Shown: one piece after another, positions 44,118 to 54,080 of the stretch
How positions within the stretch are numbered: position 1 is the stretch's first letter
Layout: each line of letters begins with the position of its first letter
Assembly: GCA_024682375.1 (NCBI GenBank)
Contig: JAIKZI010000066.1
Coordinates: forward strand, 62,001 to 126,000
Source: Lachnospiraceae bacterium
GTDB taxonomy: Bacteria; Bacillota; Clostridia; Lachnospirales; Lachnospiraceae
Reading direction: 5' to 3'
DNA: 64,000 bases
The notes under the pieces: model-generated
The model's input: the letters and a program-made list of their open reading frames with translations, nothing else
Told to the model about the DNA's origin: nothing
The model's database searches: none
Position numbers and translations under genes: made by a program

Positions 44118-44936
44118 TTATCTCTTCAGCTGGTTAGCTTCTTCAAGCATTGTATCTGAAGTTGTAATTGCTTTTGAGTTCATCTGATAAGCTCTCTGTG
44201 CAATAATCAAATTTACCATTTCATCAGCTACATTTACATTTGAACCTTCCAAAAATCCTTGAGCAACTGTACTACGAATTACTCCTGGAGTATTTGCTTC
44301 ATTCATAGGAAGTCCTGATACATTATTTGCAGCCAACAGATTATTTCCGACTTTTTCAAGTCCGACAGGATTTGCAAACTGGAATATTCCAACAGACTGT
44401 CCAGTAAGTTCTACAACTCCTTCTGCATTTCTATATGCCAGTTCTCCATACTGTCCAAACACAACTGAATTAGTACCAGCTTCATTTGGAAGAGTAATAG
44501 GATTTCCCTGCTGATCTAAAACCTGATGTCCCATAGAATCTGTAAGCACTCTCTGTCCCTGTGCATCTATGGCCCAGTTAAAATCACCATTTCTTGTATA
44601 ATAAGCAGTTCCGTCTTCACCTCGTACAGAGAAAAAACCATCTCCGTTTACCATAATAGCTGTTTTACTATCGCTCGCAAACTGAGCGCCCTGTGTATAG
44701 ATAGAATTAACTGCTGCAATCTTTGCACCTAATCCAACCTGTGCAGTAGTTGGCTTCAATTCTCCATTTGCAGTTGTAGTTCTCTCCTGCAATGTCTGAT
44801 ATAAAAGTGATTTAAACTCAGACTTCTGAGTCTTATATCCAATAGTATTTACATTAGCCAGGTTATTTGCAATTGTATCTACGTTTGTCTGCTGCGCCTT
44901 CATTCCGGCTGCACCAGTCCATAATGCTCTCATCAT
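44118..44936 (-). CDS. flgG: flagellar basal-body rod protein FlgG
   Basis: 272 residues: the N-terminal rod/hook signature MMRALWTGAAGMKAQQTNVD and NNLANVNTIGYK, a middle domain, and the C-terminal YQMNSKAITTSDTMLEEANQL helix, which pairs with the N-terminus in the assembled rod. Distal rod subunit; equivalent to FlhP/FlgG in B. subtilis. Confidence 0.94.
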   Translation of the reverse strand: MMRALWTGAAGMKAQQTNVDTIANNLANVNTIGYKTQKSEFKSLLYQTLQERTTTANGELKPTTAQVGLGAKIAAVNSIYTQGAQFASDSKTAIMVNGDGFFSVRGEDGTAYYTRNGDFNWAIDAQGQRVLTDSMGHQVLDQQGNPITLPNEAGTNSVVFGQYGELAYRNAEGVVELTGQSVGIFQFANPVGLEKVGNNLLAANNVSGLPMNEANTPGVIRSTVAQGFLEGSNVNVADEMVNLIIAQRAYQMNSKAITTSDTMLEEANQLKR

Positions 44937-44959
44937 ATCGGCTACCTCCGCTTTTAGAA

Positions 44960-45760
44960 TTATACTCTGCCTACATTATTAGCTGCCTGCTCTAATGTAG
45001 AATCCTCTGTCTGAATCATCTTCTGTCCTGTCTCATAAGCTCTCTGAATAGTAATCATGTTTACCATTTCATCGATAACATTAACGTTTGATGCTTCAAG
45101 CATTCCTTGCTCGAATTCAGCTTCAGACGGAATTATAGTAGCTCCTTCTACCGGAATATATAAATTATCTGATGTCTTTGATAAGAAATCATAGTTCTCA
45201 AAATCGACAACTCCAATATTTCCAATCACAACATTATCCTGATAAATATCTCCATTAGTACTAATTGTATAATCACGAAGAGGATTAACTCTTACATAAT
45301 TTCCTGGATTATTTGCAGAATTCATGGCTCCCGCTCTGTTTAAAACATAGTCGCCATCACTAGTTCTCAAATATCCATTTACATCCACTGTAAAAGCGCC
45401 ATCTCTTGTATATCTAATTGCTGTTGTTCCATCATTGTTTGCGTGGGAAACTGCAAAGAAGCCCTTACCCGCAAGGGCTACATCAGACTGTACATCAGTG
45501 ACCTCAAAGCTTCCCTGTGAATAATCAGTATATGTTTCACCGACTTTATCACCAAGACGAACATCACCGACTCCCATATTAACCATGTATGTGCCAGTAT
45601 CCTTGATCTTGATAGCGAGCATATTTCTGAAAGCCTGATTAACAGTACCTTCTTTTTTATATCCGACTGTATCGGAGTTTGCCAAATTGTTTGATAAGAC
45701 ATCCAGTCTCCGCTGCTCTTCCACCATCCCTGTGTAAGCGGTATACAGGCCTTTAACCAT
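44960..45760 (-). CDS. flgF: flagellar basal-body rod protein (FlgF/FlhO type)
   Basis: 266 residues with the same framework, MVKGLYTAYTGMVEEQRRLD, NNLANSDTVGYKK, and a C-terminal AYETGQKMIQTEDSTLEQA helix. The gene order (rod protein - rod protein downstream of mreB) matches mbl-flhO-flhP of B. subtilis. First gene of the flagellar unit, behind a SigD-type promoter. Confidence 0.92.
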   Translation of the reverse strand: MVKGLYTAYTGMVEEQRRLDVLSNNLANSDTVGYKKEGTVNQAFRNMLAIKIKDTGTYMVNMGVGDVRLGDKVGETYTDYSQGSFEVTDVQSDVALAGKGFFAVSHANNDGTTAIRYTRDGAFTVDVNGYLRTSDGDYVLNRAGAMNSANNPGNYVRVNPLRDYTISTNGDIYQDNVVIGNIGVVDFENYDFLSKTSDNLYIPVEGATIIPSEAEFEQGMLEASNVNVIDEMVNMITIQRAYETGQKMIQTEDSTLEQAANNVGRV

Positions 45761-45820
45761 ACATTCCTCTTTTCTTTCGTGTAATAAAAAAGTACATGAA
45801 GATAATAGTCTCCATTTATT

Positions 45821-45847
45821 ATATCGGAAAGATTTTAATTAAGTTTA
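45821..45847 (-). promoter_or_regulatory. SigD (sigma-28) type flagellar promoter before flgF
   Basis: Minus strand TAAA (45847-45844), exactly 15 bp, then TCCGATAT (45828-45821): one base from the TAAA-N15-GCCGATAT consensus. A TATAAT-like sequence overlapping its end could also give SigA transcription. It lies 61 bp upstream of flgF. Confidence 0.85.
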
Positions 45848-45872
45848 GGGGAAAAAATAAATTTTTAAATTT

Positions 45873-46883
45873 CTATTTCAGTAAACATTGGTTGTAATTA
45901 TATACTTTATTTATCGCCCATGCCGTAAATGAATATGACACCACAAATCCAATAATCGTAATTTTTCTAGATTTTGGGATTGGGCTATTCATCAAAAGCC
46001 TAAAATTAGAGCGAAGTGATTTCAAAAGTTCCTTCTTCTCTTTTGAATACTTAACCTTATCTAATTTATAATTTGCTGACTGTGCGAGATTCACAAGCAG
46101 TCCAAAATCAGCACGAGCGCGATTCATCTTTGCCTTTGCGACTATTTCTGATGAGCACTCTTTATTCTCTGCGATTTTCACCACCAAATCCCATGCTTTA
46201 AGCAAGTCAAAATTACGATCTCCAAACTTTGATTCTGTCGTACCAGCTTCATTCACGTAATAATCGTAGACCACCTTTGTACTGTAGACCACTTTTTCAG
46301 TATCTACTGCAATAGAAAATATAGTTGGAACATCTTCATCCGTCATTCCTTCAGGGAAAGGATTATTCAAAATCAAATCTCTCTTAAACAGTTTCGCCCA
46401 AGGATACTGCATATTTACCTGTGTATTTATCTTGAAGAACATATCGAGAAATTCATCTCTGGTTAGAACTTTTTCCTCAAAGGCAGTGTCAGACGCCACA
46501 TCGTTCACATTCAAAGGTCTGCAATACTCAGCTGTAACGAAATCTGCCTCATTCTTCTTTAGAAGATTATACAAATATTCTACACAATCACTCTCAATCC
46601 AGTCATCCGAATCCACAAACATGATATACTCACCGTTCGTCTTTGGCGCAGCATAGTTTCTGGCAGAAGACTGCCCACCGTTATCCTTATGATACACTGT
46701 TACACGATTGTCTTTTTTCGCCCATTCATCAGCCATCTTTCCTGACAAATCCGGAGAGCCGTCATCCACGAGCACAACTTCCAGATTACGATATGTCTGA
46801 TTCAAAACAGACTCCAAACATCTATCCAGATATTCTTCTACTTTATAAACCGGAATTATCACACTGATAAGCGGCTGTTCCAT
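45873..46883 (-). CDS. glycosyltransferase, GT2 family (between mreB and flgF)
   Basis: 336 residues, classic GT2: ISVIIPVYKVEEYLDRCLESVLNQTY in parts at the N-terminus, LVDDGSPD, VDSDDWIE (the metal-binding D-x-D region), then a C-terminal helical part with one hydrophobic segment. Commonly involved in capsule or flagellin-independent surface glycans. It is separated from mreB by a terminator and from flgF by the SigD promoter, so it is a unit of its own. Confidence 0.92.
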   Translation of the reverse strand: MEQPLISVIIPVYKVEEYLDRCLESVLNQTYRNLEVVLVDDGSPDLSGKMADEWAKKDNRVTVYHKDNGGQSSARNYAAPKTNGEYIMFVDSDDWIESDCVEYLYNLLKKNEADFVTAEYCRPLNVNDVASDTAFEEKVLTRDEFLDMFFKINTQVNMQYPWAKLFKRDLILNNPFPEGMTDEDVPTIFSIAVDTEKVVYSTKVVYDYYVNEAGTTESKFGDRNFDLLKAWDLVVKIAENKECSSEIVAKAKMNRARADFGLLVNLAQSANYKLDKVKYSKEKKELLKSLRSNFRLLMNSPIPKSRKITIIGFVVSYSFTAWAINKVYNYNQCLLK

Positions 46884-46902
46884 AAATCGTACTCCTTTAT
46901 AT

Positions 46903-46945
46903 GAAAAATGCGATGGTCTATCTCATGAGACCATCGCATAAAAAA
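46903..46945 (-). terminator. terminator downstream of mreB
   Basis: A perfect 12-bp stem ATGCGATGGTCT / AGACCATCGCAT (46908-46919, 46928-46939), 8-nt loop, T-run TTTTTC on the minus strand. It overlaps the leader of the following glycosyltransferase gene. Confidence 0.88.
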
Positions 46946-46962
46946 TTCAATCAAAATTAATA

Positions 46963-47958
46963 TTAAAAGTTTCCAAGATCTCCACCCAAAAACTCTACAT
47001 ACTTACCAGTTCCGATAGCAACACAAGTCATAGCATCATCTGCTGTTGTAGTTGTAATACCAGTTCTCTCTTCCATGAGTTCTTCAAGACCTCTAAGAAG
47101 GGCGCCACCACCTGTAAGGATGATTCCTCTTTCAGAAACATCAGCCGCAAGTTCTGGTGGAGTCTTTTCCAATACGCTGTGTACAGCTTCTACAATCTGA
47201 AGAGTTGTCTCACGAAGAGCTTCCTCTGTTTCTTCTGAAGAAACTTCAATTGTCTTAGGAAGACCTGTTACAAGGTTTCTACCTCTGACATCCATAGTCA
47301 TAGGTTCTGGTAGTGGGTAACATGTACCAACTTTTATCTTAATATCCTCAGCAGTTCTTTCACCGATTAGGATATTGTGTTTCTTTCTCATATAACGAAC
47401 GATAGCTTCGTCGAAGTCATCACCCGCAATCTTAATAGATGTGCTGACAACTGATCCGCCTAGAGAAATAACAGCGATATCCGCAGTACCACCACCAATA
47501 TCTACGATCATATTTCCGTAAGGCTTTGAAATATCAATACCAGCACCGATAGCAGCTGCGATAGGTTCCTCAATAATAGCAACCTGTCTAGCTCCAGCTG
47601 AGTATGCTGCATCTTCTACCGCACGTCTCTCAACTTCTGTAGCACCTGATGGAATACAAACACTAATCTTTGGCTTACGGTAGCTCTTTCTACCGAGAGC
47701 TTTCTGAACGAAGTATTTGATCATCTTTTCTGTAACTGAATAGTCAGAAATAACACCCTGTCTAAGAGGACGAACAGCAACAATGTTACCTGGTGTTCTT
47801 CCGAGCATAAGACGGGCTTCTTCTCCAATTGCTTTAATTTTATTAGTATCACGATCAAAGGCTACTACTGAAGGTTCCTTCAATACTACGCCTTTTCCTT
47901 TAACATAAACCAAAATGCTGGCTGTACCTAAATCTATTCCAATATCTGTTGCAGGCAT
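46963..47958 (-). CDS. mreB: MreB/Mbl rod-shape actin homologue
   Basis: 331 residues with the actin-fold phosphate-1 loop GIDLGTASILVYV, the phosphate-2 loop VDIGGGTADIAVISLGG and the adenosine loop GIILTGGGALLRGLEE. It guides sidewall peptidoglycan synthesis. No mreC/mreD follow, and flagellar rod genes lie downstream, which fits Mbl rather than MreB in the strict sense. Confidence 0.95.
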   Translation of the reverse strand: MPATDIGIDLGTASILVYVKGKGVVLKEPSVVAFDRDTNKIKAIGEEARLMLGRTPGNIVAVRPLRQGVISDYSVTEKMIKYFVQKALGRKSYRKPKISVCIPSGATEVERRAVEDAAYSAGARQVAIIEEPIAAAIGAGIDISKPYGNMIVDIGGGTADIAVISLGGSVVSTSIKIAGDDFDEAIVRYMRKKHNILIGERTAEDIKIKVGTCYPLPEPMTMDVRGRNLVTGLPKTIEVSSEETEEALRETTLQIVEAVHSVLEKTPPELAADVSERGIILTGGGALLRGLEELMEERTGITTTTADDAMTCVAIGTGKYVEFLGGDLGNF

Positions 47959-47972
47959 TGTATCTCCTTTCA

Positions 47973-47995
47973 GCGTCTATAATTTCTTTAGACGC
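47973..47995 (-). other. hairpin in the mreB 5' leader
   Basis: A perfect 7-bp stem GCGTCTA / TAGACGC with a 9-nt loop, starting a few nucleotides after the expected transcription start and ending just before the AAAGGAG ribosome site. It probably stabilises the 5' end or influences translation; there is no U-tract. Confidence 0.6.
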
Positions 47996-48006
47996 ACCAC
48001 ATAGAT

Positions 48007-48034
48007 ATTATATCCATTTTGTCAATGTTTTCAA
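48007..48034 (-). promoter_or_regulatory. SigA-type promoter of mreB
   Basis: Minus strand TTGAAA (48034-48029), a 16-bp spacer and perfect TATAAT (48012-48007). Confidence 0.75.
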
Positions 48035-48068
48035 TGGTTTTTAAATGATAACACAATTTTTTCAAAAA

Positions 48069-48896
48069 TTATTTTTCAAATAATTTAATTCTTAAAAGTC
48101 TCAAATTCATTAGGAAGGAAAAAATAAATGCAAACTCTTTCTTCTCACCTTTCATAGAATACACTTTAGATCTAATCCATTTTGCATATCTTGAATTTGG
48201 ATATCTTCCCAATACTTCACTTAACTCTTCGTGTGATTTTATCATAATTTCTTTATTTAGTGAAAGATTTTCTCCTGTATACTTATGTATATACAGTGGA
48301 TTCATGTTTACAAAGAAACGTCTTCTTCCTTCAAACATAAGAAGCCATAAAAGATAATCATCAGTACCATTGGCCTGCAAAATATTTTCTTTCCAAAATG
48401 CAGGAATTGCATCCCTTCTAATCAAACTCTGTCCAGGCGATATGATTCTACAGTCCAGAAAAATAAAGGCCATTGGAGATTTCGCATTCTTTCTCTCTAA
48501 ATTGTTTCTGTAAAGAATACGTCTATTTCCATCAGAAAGTTCCATAACGCAATTTGATACAACCACATCCCTATCTGAAATATATTTTAGATTATCAAGG
48601 AAAAAATCTTCTGAGATTTCATCATCCTGATCTAACATATGAATATATTTTGCCTCAGAGTTCATAATTCCCTTTACCCTAGAAGCCTGAATTCCCATAT
48701 TCTTTTCATTATCGATAAGTCTTACATTTATACTCGAGGCCGGAAGTGAAATCTTCTCCTTCGGATAATCATTTATAAATAATAGTTCAGCCTCATCAAC
48801 AATATTTGCTTTTTTAAAAGCAGCTGAAATCATCTGTATTTTATTCTCAACAAATTTCTGACCACGGTAAAGCGGCACTATTACTGTAACTAGCAT
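48069..48896 (-). CDS. glycosyltransferase, GT2 family (upstream of mreB)
   Basis: 275 residues. The N-terminus is VTVIVPLYRGQKFVENKIQM, the metal site is MLDQDDEIS and SPGQSLIRRDAIPAFW fits the acceptor region. C-terminal third lacks membrane helices. Single-gene unit between mreB and the small RNA candidate/uvrA. Product unknown; the sugar could be for the same surface glycan. Confidence 0.86.
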   Translation of the reverse strand: MLVTVIVPLYRGQKFVENKIQMISAAFKKANIVDEAELLFINDYPKEKISLPASSINVRLIDNEKNMGIQASRVKGIMNSEAKYIHMLDQDDEISEDFFLDNLKYISDRDVVVSNCVMELSDGNRRILYRNNLERKNAKSPMAFIFLDCRIISPGQSLIRRDAIPAFWKENILQANGTDDYLLWLLMFEGRRRFFVNMNPLYIHKYTGENLSLNKEIMIKSHEELSEVLGRYPNSRYAKWIRSKVYSMKGEKKEFAFIFSFLMNLRLLRIKLFEK

Positions 48897-48999
48897 CTAT
48901 TTCTTTCCTTCAAAATCAGATTTCTTTTAATAATTCATTTTAAAGTTCATACACAATTTTTAAATAAATCACATTTCCTTCACATTTTATAAGTATATT

Positions 49000-49115
49000 T
49001 AAAAGCGAACCAGCCGATAGGCAAAAGAATTATTCATAACTCAGTTCCGATTTATTTCGGAACACTCCCCTAAAGATAGAACGAACACGATCCCCTTGGT
49101 GTTCGTTCTTTTTTT
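49000..49115 (+). ncRNA. candidate small RNA between a GT2 gene and uvrA
   Basis: A plus-strand stretch between two minus-strand genes shows three stacked hairpins: GCC-GATA-GGC at about 49013-49022, GTTCCGA-TTTATT-TCGGAAC at 49044-49063, and a perfect 11-bp terminator stem at 49078-49109 with seven T. A weak TATATT at 48994-48999 could be its -10 box. The 3' end fits a plus-strand transcript because the T-run is on that strand; no plus-strand ORF feeds it. Expression and family are unknown. It could also be the 3' end of antisense transcription. Confidence 0.45.
49078..49115 (+). terminator. plus-strand intrinsic terminator before uvrA
   Basis: AGAACGAACAC (49078-49088) pairs perfectly with GTGTTCGTTCT (49099-49109), followed by T7. 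On the minus strand it has six A before and a poor U-tract after, so it is oriented for plus-strand RNA, though it may assist uvrA termination. Confidence 0.8.
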
Positions 49116-49119
49116 GTCT

Positions 49120-51960
49120 TTATTTATTCAAATATTTTTTCAAGTACTGTCCAGTATAACTCTTTTTATTAGCTGCCACCTCTTCAGGAGTTCCTGTAGC
49201 AACTATTGTTCCACCGCCAATTCCTCCATCAGGTCCCAAATCGATTATATAATCCGCTGTCTTTATAACATCCAAATTATGTTCGATTACAACAACTGTA
49301 TTTCCGCCATCAGAAAGCTTACGTAAAATTTCTACCAGCTTTCTAACATCTTCAAAATGTAGTCCTGTAGTTGGCTCATCTAGAACATAAATAGTTTTGC
49401 CTGTACTTCTTTTTGAAAGCTCAGTCGCAAGTTTAATTCTCTGAGCCTCTCCACCAGAAAGCTGTGTAGAAGGCTGTCCGAGTTTCAAGTATCCAAGTCC
49501 TACATCATACAGAGTCTGTATCTTTCTTGCAACTGTTGGAACATTCTTAAAGAATGTGAGGGCTTCTTCAACTGTCATATCCAAGACATCATAAATCGAC
49601 TTGCCCTTGTATTTGACTTCAAGAGTTTCTCTATTATATCTCTTCCCATGACAAACATCACATGGCACATATACATCGGGCAAAAAGTGCATCTCTATCT
49701 TTACGATTCCATCTCCAGAACAAGCTTCACATCGTCCGCCCTTTACGTTGAAGCTGAATCGTCCCTTATTATAGCCTCTTGCTTTTGCATCAGGTGTTCC
49801 TGCAAACAAATCTCTAATAATGTCAAACACACCCGTATATGTCGCAGGATTAGACCTAGGCGTTCTTCCGATAGGAGACTGATCGATATCGATAATCTTA
49901 TCCAGTTTTTCTACTCCTTCGATACCATCACATTTTCCAGGTAAAGTATGTGCACGGTTCAATTTCTTCGCCAAAGTCTTGTAGAGAATTTCATTTATAA
50001 GGGAACTTTTTCCCGAACCTGAAACTCCTGTCACAACAGTCATAATTCCAAGAGGAATATCTACATCTATTCCACGAAGATTATTTTCTCTGGCATTCTT
50101 AATCGTAAAGTGATCAGTTGCTTTTCTACGTTCTTTAGGAACAGGAATACATAGTTCACCCGATAGATATTTTCCAGTTATAGAATTCGGATTGTTTACG
50201 ATATCCTCATATGTTCCTGTAGCAACAACTTCTCCACCATGAGAACCGGCTTTAGGACCGATATCCACAATATAGTCAGCTTCTCTCATAGTGTCTTCAT
50301 CATGTTCTACGACTACGAGAGTATTTCCTAAATCTCTAAGACCTTTTAGGGATGCTAAAAGTCTATCATTGTCCTTCTGATGTAGACCAATTGATGGCTC
50401 GTCTAAGATATAAGCGACGCCAACAAGTCCTGATCCAATCTGAGTAGCAAGACGAATTCTCTGTGTTTCACCGCCCGATAGTGAAGCAGTAGCACGGGAA
50501 AGCGTCAAATACTCTAGTCCGACATCAACCAGGAATTTAACTCTTCCGCTTATCTCTTTTACAATGTCCTTGGAAATAACTCTCTGGTGCTCAGACATTT
50601 TTTCCGGAAGGCTATCCATATAATCTTTCAAATCTTTTACCGGCATCTCTGTAACTTCATAGATATTTTTATCTCCTACAGTTACAGCCAATGATGTCGG
50701 CTTAAGTCTCTGTCCATGACACGCCTTACACTTAGAAGTAGTCATAAAGTCTTCATATGATGCTTTGGTAAGTTCAGACTTTGTTTCTCTGTACCTACGT
50801 TCCTCATCCCGGATCAATCCTTCAAAGCGAACCATATAAGTTCCTTCGCTTCGCTGTCCAATATAATGGACAGCCACTTCTCTATCAAAGCCATATAAAA
50901 ACATAGTTCTGATATCTTCCGGAAGTTCTTCATACGGAGTATCCAGACTAAATCCATAGGCTTTTGAAAGAGCTTCTAGAGTTGCATGTGTAAAGCTCTT
51001 CTTATCCTTAGAAGACTGCCATCCAGGGCAGACAACACATCCTTCGTTGAAAGACAAACTCTTATCCGGAATCATAAGATCCTCATTAAATTCCATCTTG
51101 TAGCCAAGTCCTAAACAATCCGGACAAGCTCCAAAAGGATTATTAAAAGAGAAACTTCTAGGTTCGATCTCATCTATACTGATTCCACAATCAGGGCACG
51201 CAAAACTGTCTGAGAAATTGAGAGTCTTTCCTCCCACTACCTCGACCTGAAGAAGTCCATCGGAAAGCTTAAGTGCATTTTCAATAGAATCTGTTAGTCT
51301 CTGCTCGATTCCTTCTTTTACAATCACTCTATCAACTACAATTTCGATATTGTGTTTCTGATTCTTATTTAGTTCAATTTCATCGGAAAGCTCATACTGG
51401 TTACCATCTACAATTACACGGACATAGCCACTTCTCTTTGCCTTTTCTAAAAGCTTCTGATGCGTTCCTTTTCGACCTCTGACAACAGGTGAAAGAATCA
51501 TAAGCTTACTTCTTTCCGGCAAACCCATGATAGAATCTACCATCTCATCAACTGTCTGACGTCTGATTTCTTTACCACAATTTGGACAGTGTGGAATACC
51601 GACTCTTGCATATAACAATCTAAAATAATCGTAGATTTCTGTTACTGTTCCAACTGTAGATCTCGGGTTTCTATTTGTAGATTTCTGATCGATGGAAATA
51701 GCCGGCGGCATACCTTCTATTTTTTCCACACGAGGCTTCTCCATCTGGCCCAGGAACTGTCTTGCATATGATGAAAGCGATTCCATGTATCTTCTCTGTC
51801 CTTCAGCAAAAATTGTATCAAATGCCAAGGATGATTTACCCGAGCCAGAAAGTCCTGTAATAACAGTAAACTGGTCTCTAGGAATCTCTACATCAATATT
51901 TTTAAGATTGTGCTCATTTGCACCCTTAATAATTATCTTCTTAAAATTATTCTTTCCCAT
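49120..51960 (-). CDS. uvrA: UvrABC excinuclease subunit A
   Basis: 946 residues from ATG 51960 (longer in-frame starts lie inside uvrB). Two ABC ATPase modules with Walker [10 protein letters not shown] and GVSGSGKSS, signature LSGGETQR and LSGGEAQR, zinc-finger Cys pairs (CPNCGKE..., CEACSGDG...[10 protein letters not shown]). Finds DNA damage and loads UvrB. Overlaps the uvrB stop by 14 bp, so it is translated with it. Confidence 0.97.
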   Translation of the reverse strand: MGKNNFKKIIIKGANEHNLKNIDVEIPRDQFTVITGLSGSGKSSLAFDTIFAEGQRRYMESLSSYARQFLGQMEKPRVEKIEGMPPAISIDQKSTNRNPRSTVGTVTEIYDYFRLLYARVGIPHCPNCGKEIRRQTVDEMVDSIMGLPERSKLMILSPVVRGRKGTHQKLLEKAKRSGYVRVIVDGNQYELSDEIELNKNQKHNIEIVVDRVIVKEGIEQRLTDSIENALKLSDGLLQVEVVGGKTLNFSDSFACPDCGISIDEIEPRSFSFNNPFGACPDCLGLGYKMEFNEDLMIPDKSLSFNEGCVVCPGWQSSKDKKSFTHATLEALSKAYGFSLDTPYEELPEDIRTMFLYGFDREVAVHYIGQRSEGTYMVRFEGLIRDEERRYRETKSELTKASYEDFMTTSKCKACHGQRLKPTSLAVTVGDKNIYEVTEMPVKDLKDYMDSLPEKMSEHQRVISKDIVKEISGRVKFLVDVGLEYLTLSRATASLSGGETQRIRLATQIGSGLVGVAYILDEPSIGLHQKDNDRLLASLKGLRDLGNTLVVVEHDEDTMREADYIVDIGPKAGSHGGEVVATGTYEDIVNNPNSITGKYLSGELCIPVPKERRKATDHFTIKNARENNLRGIDVDIPLGIMTVVTGVSGSGKSSLINEILYKTLAKKLNRAHTLPGKCDGIEGVEKLDKIIDIDQSPIGRTPRSNPATYTGVFDIIRDLFAGTPDAKARGYNKGRFSFNVKGGRCEACSGDGIVKIEMHFLPDVYVPCDVCHGKRYNRETLEVKYKGKSIYDVLDMTVEEALTFFKNVPTVARKIQTLYDVGLGYLKLGQPSTQLSGGEAQRIKLATELSKRSTGKTIYVLDEPTTGLHFEDVRKLVEILRKLSDGGNTVVVIEHNLDVIKTADYIIDLGPDGGIGGGTIVATGTPEEVAANKKSYTGQYLKKYLNK

Positions 51961-53971
51961 TCTTACCTTTTTTCTTCTCACTCTTAGAAATCTCAGCATC
52001 TCTAAGCTGATTCTTGATTTCTATCAATCTATCTCGATACTCGGCTGCGACTTCAAAGTTTAGATCTGCTGCCGCCTCCTGCATCTTCTTTTTATACTTC
52101 TCACTCAATTTTTCAAGTTCGTCGAAGTCTAAGTCTTCTGCACCTCTTATGCTCTTAACGCTATCCTCTGCAAGCGCTTTTGAAACTGACATAACTTCTC
52201 TGACAGCTTTTTCAATAGTCTTAGGAGTAATGCCATGAGCTTCATTATACTCGTTCTGGATTGCACGTCTACGTTCTGTTTCATCTATCGCATTTCTCAT
52301 AGAATCAGTAATAGAGTCCGCATACATAATAACATGCCCTTTATCATTTCTGGCAGCTCTACCTATAGTCTGAATCAAAGAAGTCTCAGAACGAAGGAAC
52401 CCTTCTTTATCAGCATCCAAAATAGCAACCAGAGTTATTTCAGGAATATCCATACCTTCTCGAAGCAGATTAATTCCTACCAACACATCAAAAACATCCA
52501 GTCGCAAATCTCTTATGATTTCAGCTCTTTCCAAAGTATCAATATCAGAATGAACATACTTTACACGTATTCCAAGTTCCTTCATGTAATCCGTTAAATC
52601 TTCCGCCATTCTCTTTGTAAGAGTAGTGATCATAACCTTATGCTTGTCTTTTATCTCCTTATTGATTTCACCGATCAAATCATCAATCTGATTTTCAGTC
52701 GGACGAACCTCAATAGATGGGTCCAAAAGTCCTGTAGGTCTGATAACCTGTTCTGCCCTGAGAAGTTCATGATCTTTTTCATAATCTCCAGGCGTTGCAG
52801 AAACAAAAAGCATCTGATCAATCTTATCTTCAAACTCCTCAAAATTCAAAGGTCTATTATCCATAGCAGATGGAAGTCTAAAGCCAAAGTCAATCAGAGT
52901 TTTCTTTCTAGAAAGGTTACCCGCATACATTCCTCGTACCTGAGGCAGGGTAACATGACTTTCATCAACGATTATAAGGAAATCATCACCGAAATAATCA
53001 ATAAGGCACATAGGTGCTTCTCCCGGCTTCTGACTAGTCATATGTCTAGTATAGTTTTCAATTCCACTGCAAAAGCCAGTTTCCCTCAGCATCTCAATAT
53101 CGAAATTAGTACGCTCTTCTATTCTCTGAGCCTCGATTAGTTTATCTTCTGACTTGAAATACTTAACCCGTTCTTCAAGTTCTTCCTCAATAGTTTTACA
53201 AGCCTTATTAATTCTATCCTGCGGAACAACATAATGAGACGCCGGGAAAATTGCCGCATGAGTAACCTCCGCTTTTATATTTCCAGTCAAAGGATCCATC
53301 TCTAGAATTCTATCAATCTCATCTCCAAAGAATTCAACTCTATATGCATATTCAGATGTTGTCGCCGGGAAGATATCCAAAGTATCTCCACGGACTCTAA
53401 AAGTACCGCGCTTAAAATCCATATCATTTCTTAGATACTGCATATCAATAAGCGCCTTTATAACATCATCCCTGTCCCTTTCTTCGCCAGGGCGAAGGGA
53501 TACCATCATATTCTCATAATCATCCGGTGAACCAATTCCATAAATACATGAAACTGACGATACGATAATTACATCCTTCCTCTCCGCAAGAGAAGCTGTA
53601 GCTGATAGTCTCAACTTATCGATTTCATCATTTATCGATGAGTCTTTTGCAATATAAGTATCCGTCGAAGGCACATATGCTTCCGGCTGGTAATAATCGT
53701 AATAGGACACAAAATATTCTACGGCGTTTTCAGGAAAAAATTCCTTCATCTCGCCATAAAGCTGTCCTGCCAAAGTTTTATTATGCGAAATAATTAAAGT
53801 AGGCTTATTTAGAGCTGCAATGACATTGGCCATTGTAAATGTTTTTCCAGATCCTGTTACACCCAAAAGTGTCTCAAACTGATTTCCGTTTTTGAAACCA
53901 TCCACCAACTCTTTTATAGCTTGTGGCTGATCACCTGTTGGCTGAAACTTGGAATGTAATTTAAAACTCAT
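51947..53971 (-). CDS. uvrB: UvrABC excinuclease subunit B
   Basis: 674 residues: helicase-like core with Walker [11 protein letters not shown] (about 39-48), the beta-hairpin [12 protein letters not shown] (DNA-strand wedge), and a C-terminal UVR domain (about 620-655) that contacts UvrC. Damage verification in nucleotide excision repair. First gene of uvrBA, behind an extended -10 promoter. Confidence 0.97.
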   Translation of the reverse strand: MSFKLHSKFQPTGDQPQAIKELVDGFKNGNQFETLLGVTGSGKTFTMANVIAALNKPTLIISHNKTLAGQLYGEMKEFFPENAVEYFVSYYDYYQPEAYVPSTDTYIAKDSSINDEIDKLRLSATASLAERKDVIIVSSVSCIYGIGSPDDYENMMVSLRPGEERDRDDVIKALIDMQYLRNDMDFKRGTFRVRGDTLDIFPATTSEYAYRVEFFGDEIDRILEMDPLTGNIKAEVTHAAIFPASHYVVPQDRINKACKTIEEELEERVKYFKSEDKLIEAQRIEERTNFDIEMLRETGFCSGIENYTRHMTSQKPGEAPMCLIDYFGDDFLIIVDESHVTLPQVRGMYAGNLSRKKTLIDFGFRLPSAMDNRPLNFEEFEDKIDQMLFVSATPGDYEKDHELLRAEQVIRPTGLLDPSIEVRPTENQIDDLIGEINKEIKDKHKVMITTLTKRMAEDLTDYMKELGIRVKYVHSDIDTLERAEIIRDLRLDVFDVLVGINLLREGMDIPEITLVAILDADKEGFLRSETSLIQTIGRAARNDKGHVIMYADSITDSMRNAIDETERRRAIQNEYNEAHGITPKTIEKAVREVMSVSKALAEDSVKSIRGAEDLDFDELEKLSEKYKKKMQEAAADLNFEVAAEYRDRLIEIKNQLRDAEISKSEKKKGKNGKE

Positions 53972-54015
53972 ATCAATTCAAACCTTCCAAAACAAAATTT
54001 TACGCAACCTTTTTT

Positions 54016-54024
54016 ATTATAACA
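54016..54024 (-). promoter_or_regulatory. extended -10 promoter of uvrBA
   Basis: Minus strand TGTTATAAT (54024-54016), about 45 bp upstream of uvrB and overlapping the end of the secA terminator. No SOS box recognised nearby. Confidence 0.6.
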
Positions 54025-54065
54025 TATAAAAAAAAGAACCAACTCATTATCTGAATTGGTTCTTT
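54025..54065 (-). terminator. terminator downstream of secA
   Basis: AAAGAACCAA (54033-54042) / TTGGTTCTTT (54056-54065), perfect 10-bp stem, 13-nt loop, then eight T on the minus strand. Confidence 0.9.
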
Positions 54066-54080
54066 ATAACATCTTATCAA

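Noticed and set aside
49000..49115. 6S, SRP or tmRNA gene
   Set aside because: None of the conserved sequences of these RNAs that I know are present; left as an unclassified candidate.
53972..54080. SOS (LexA) box before uvrB
   Set aside because: No GAAC-N4-GTTC element around the promoter; the GAACCAA/TTGGTTC match is the secA terminator stem.
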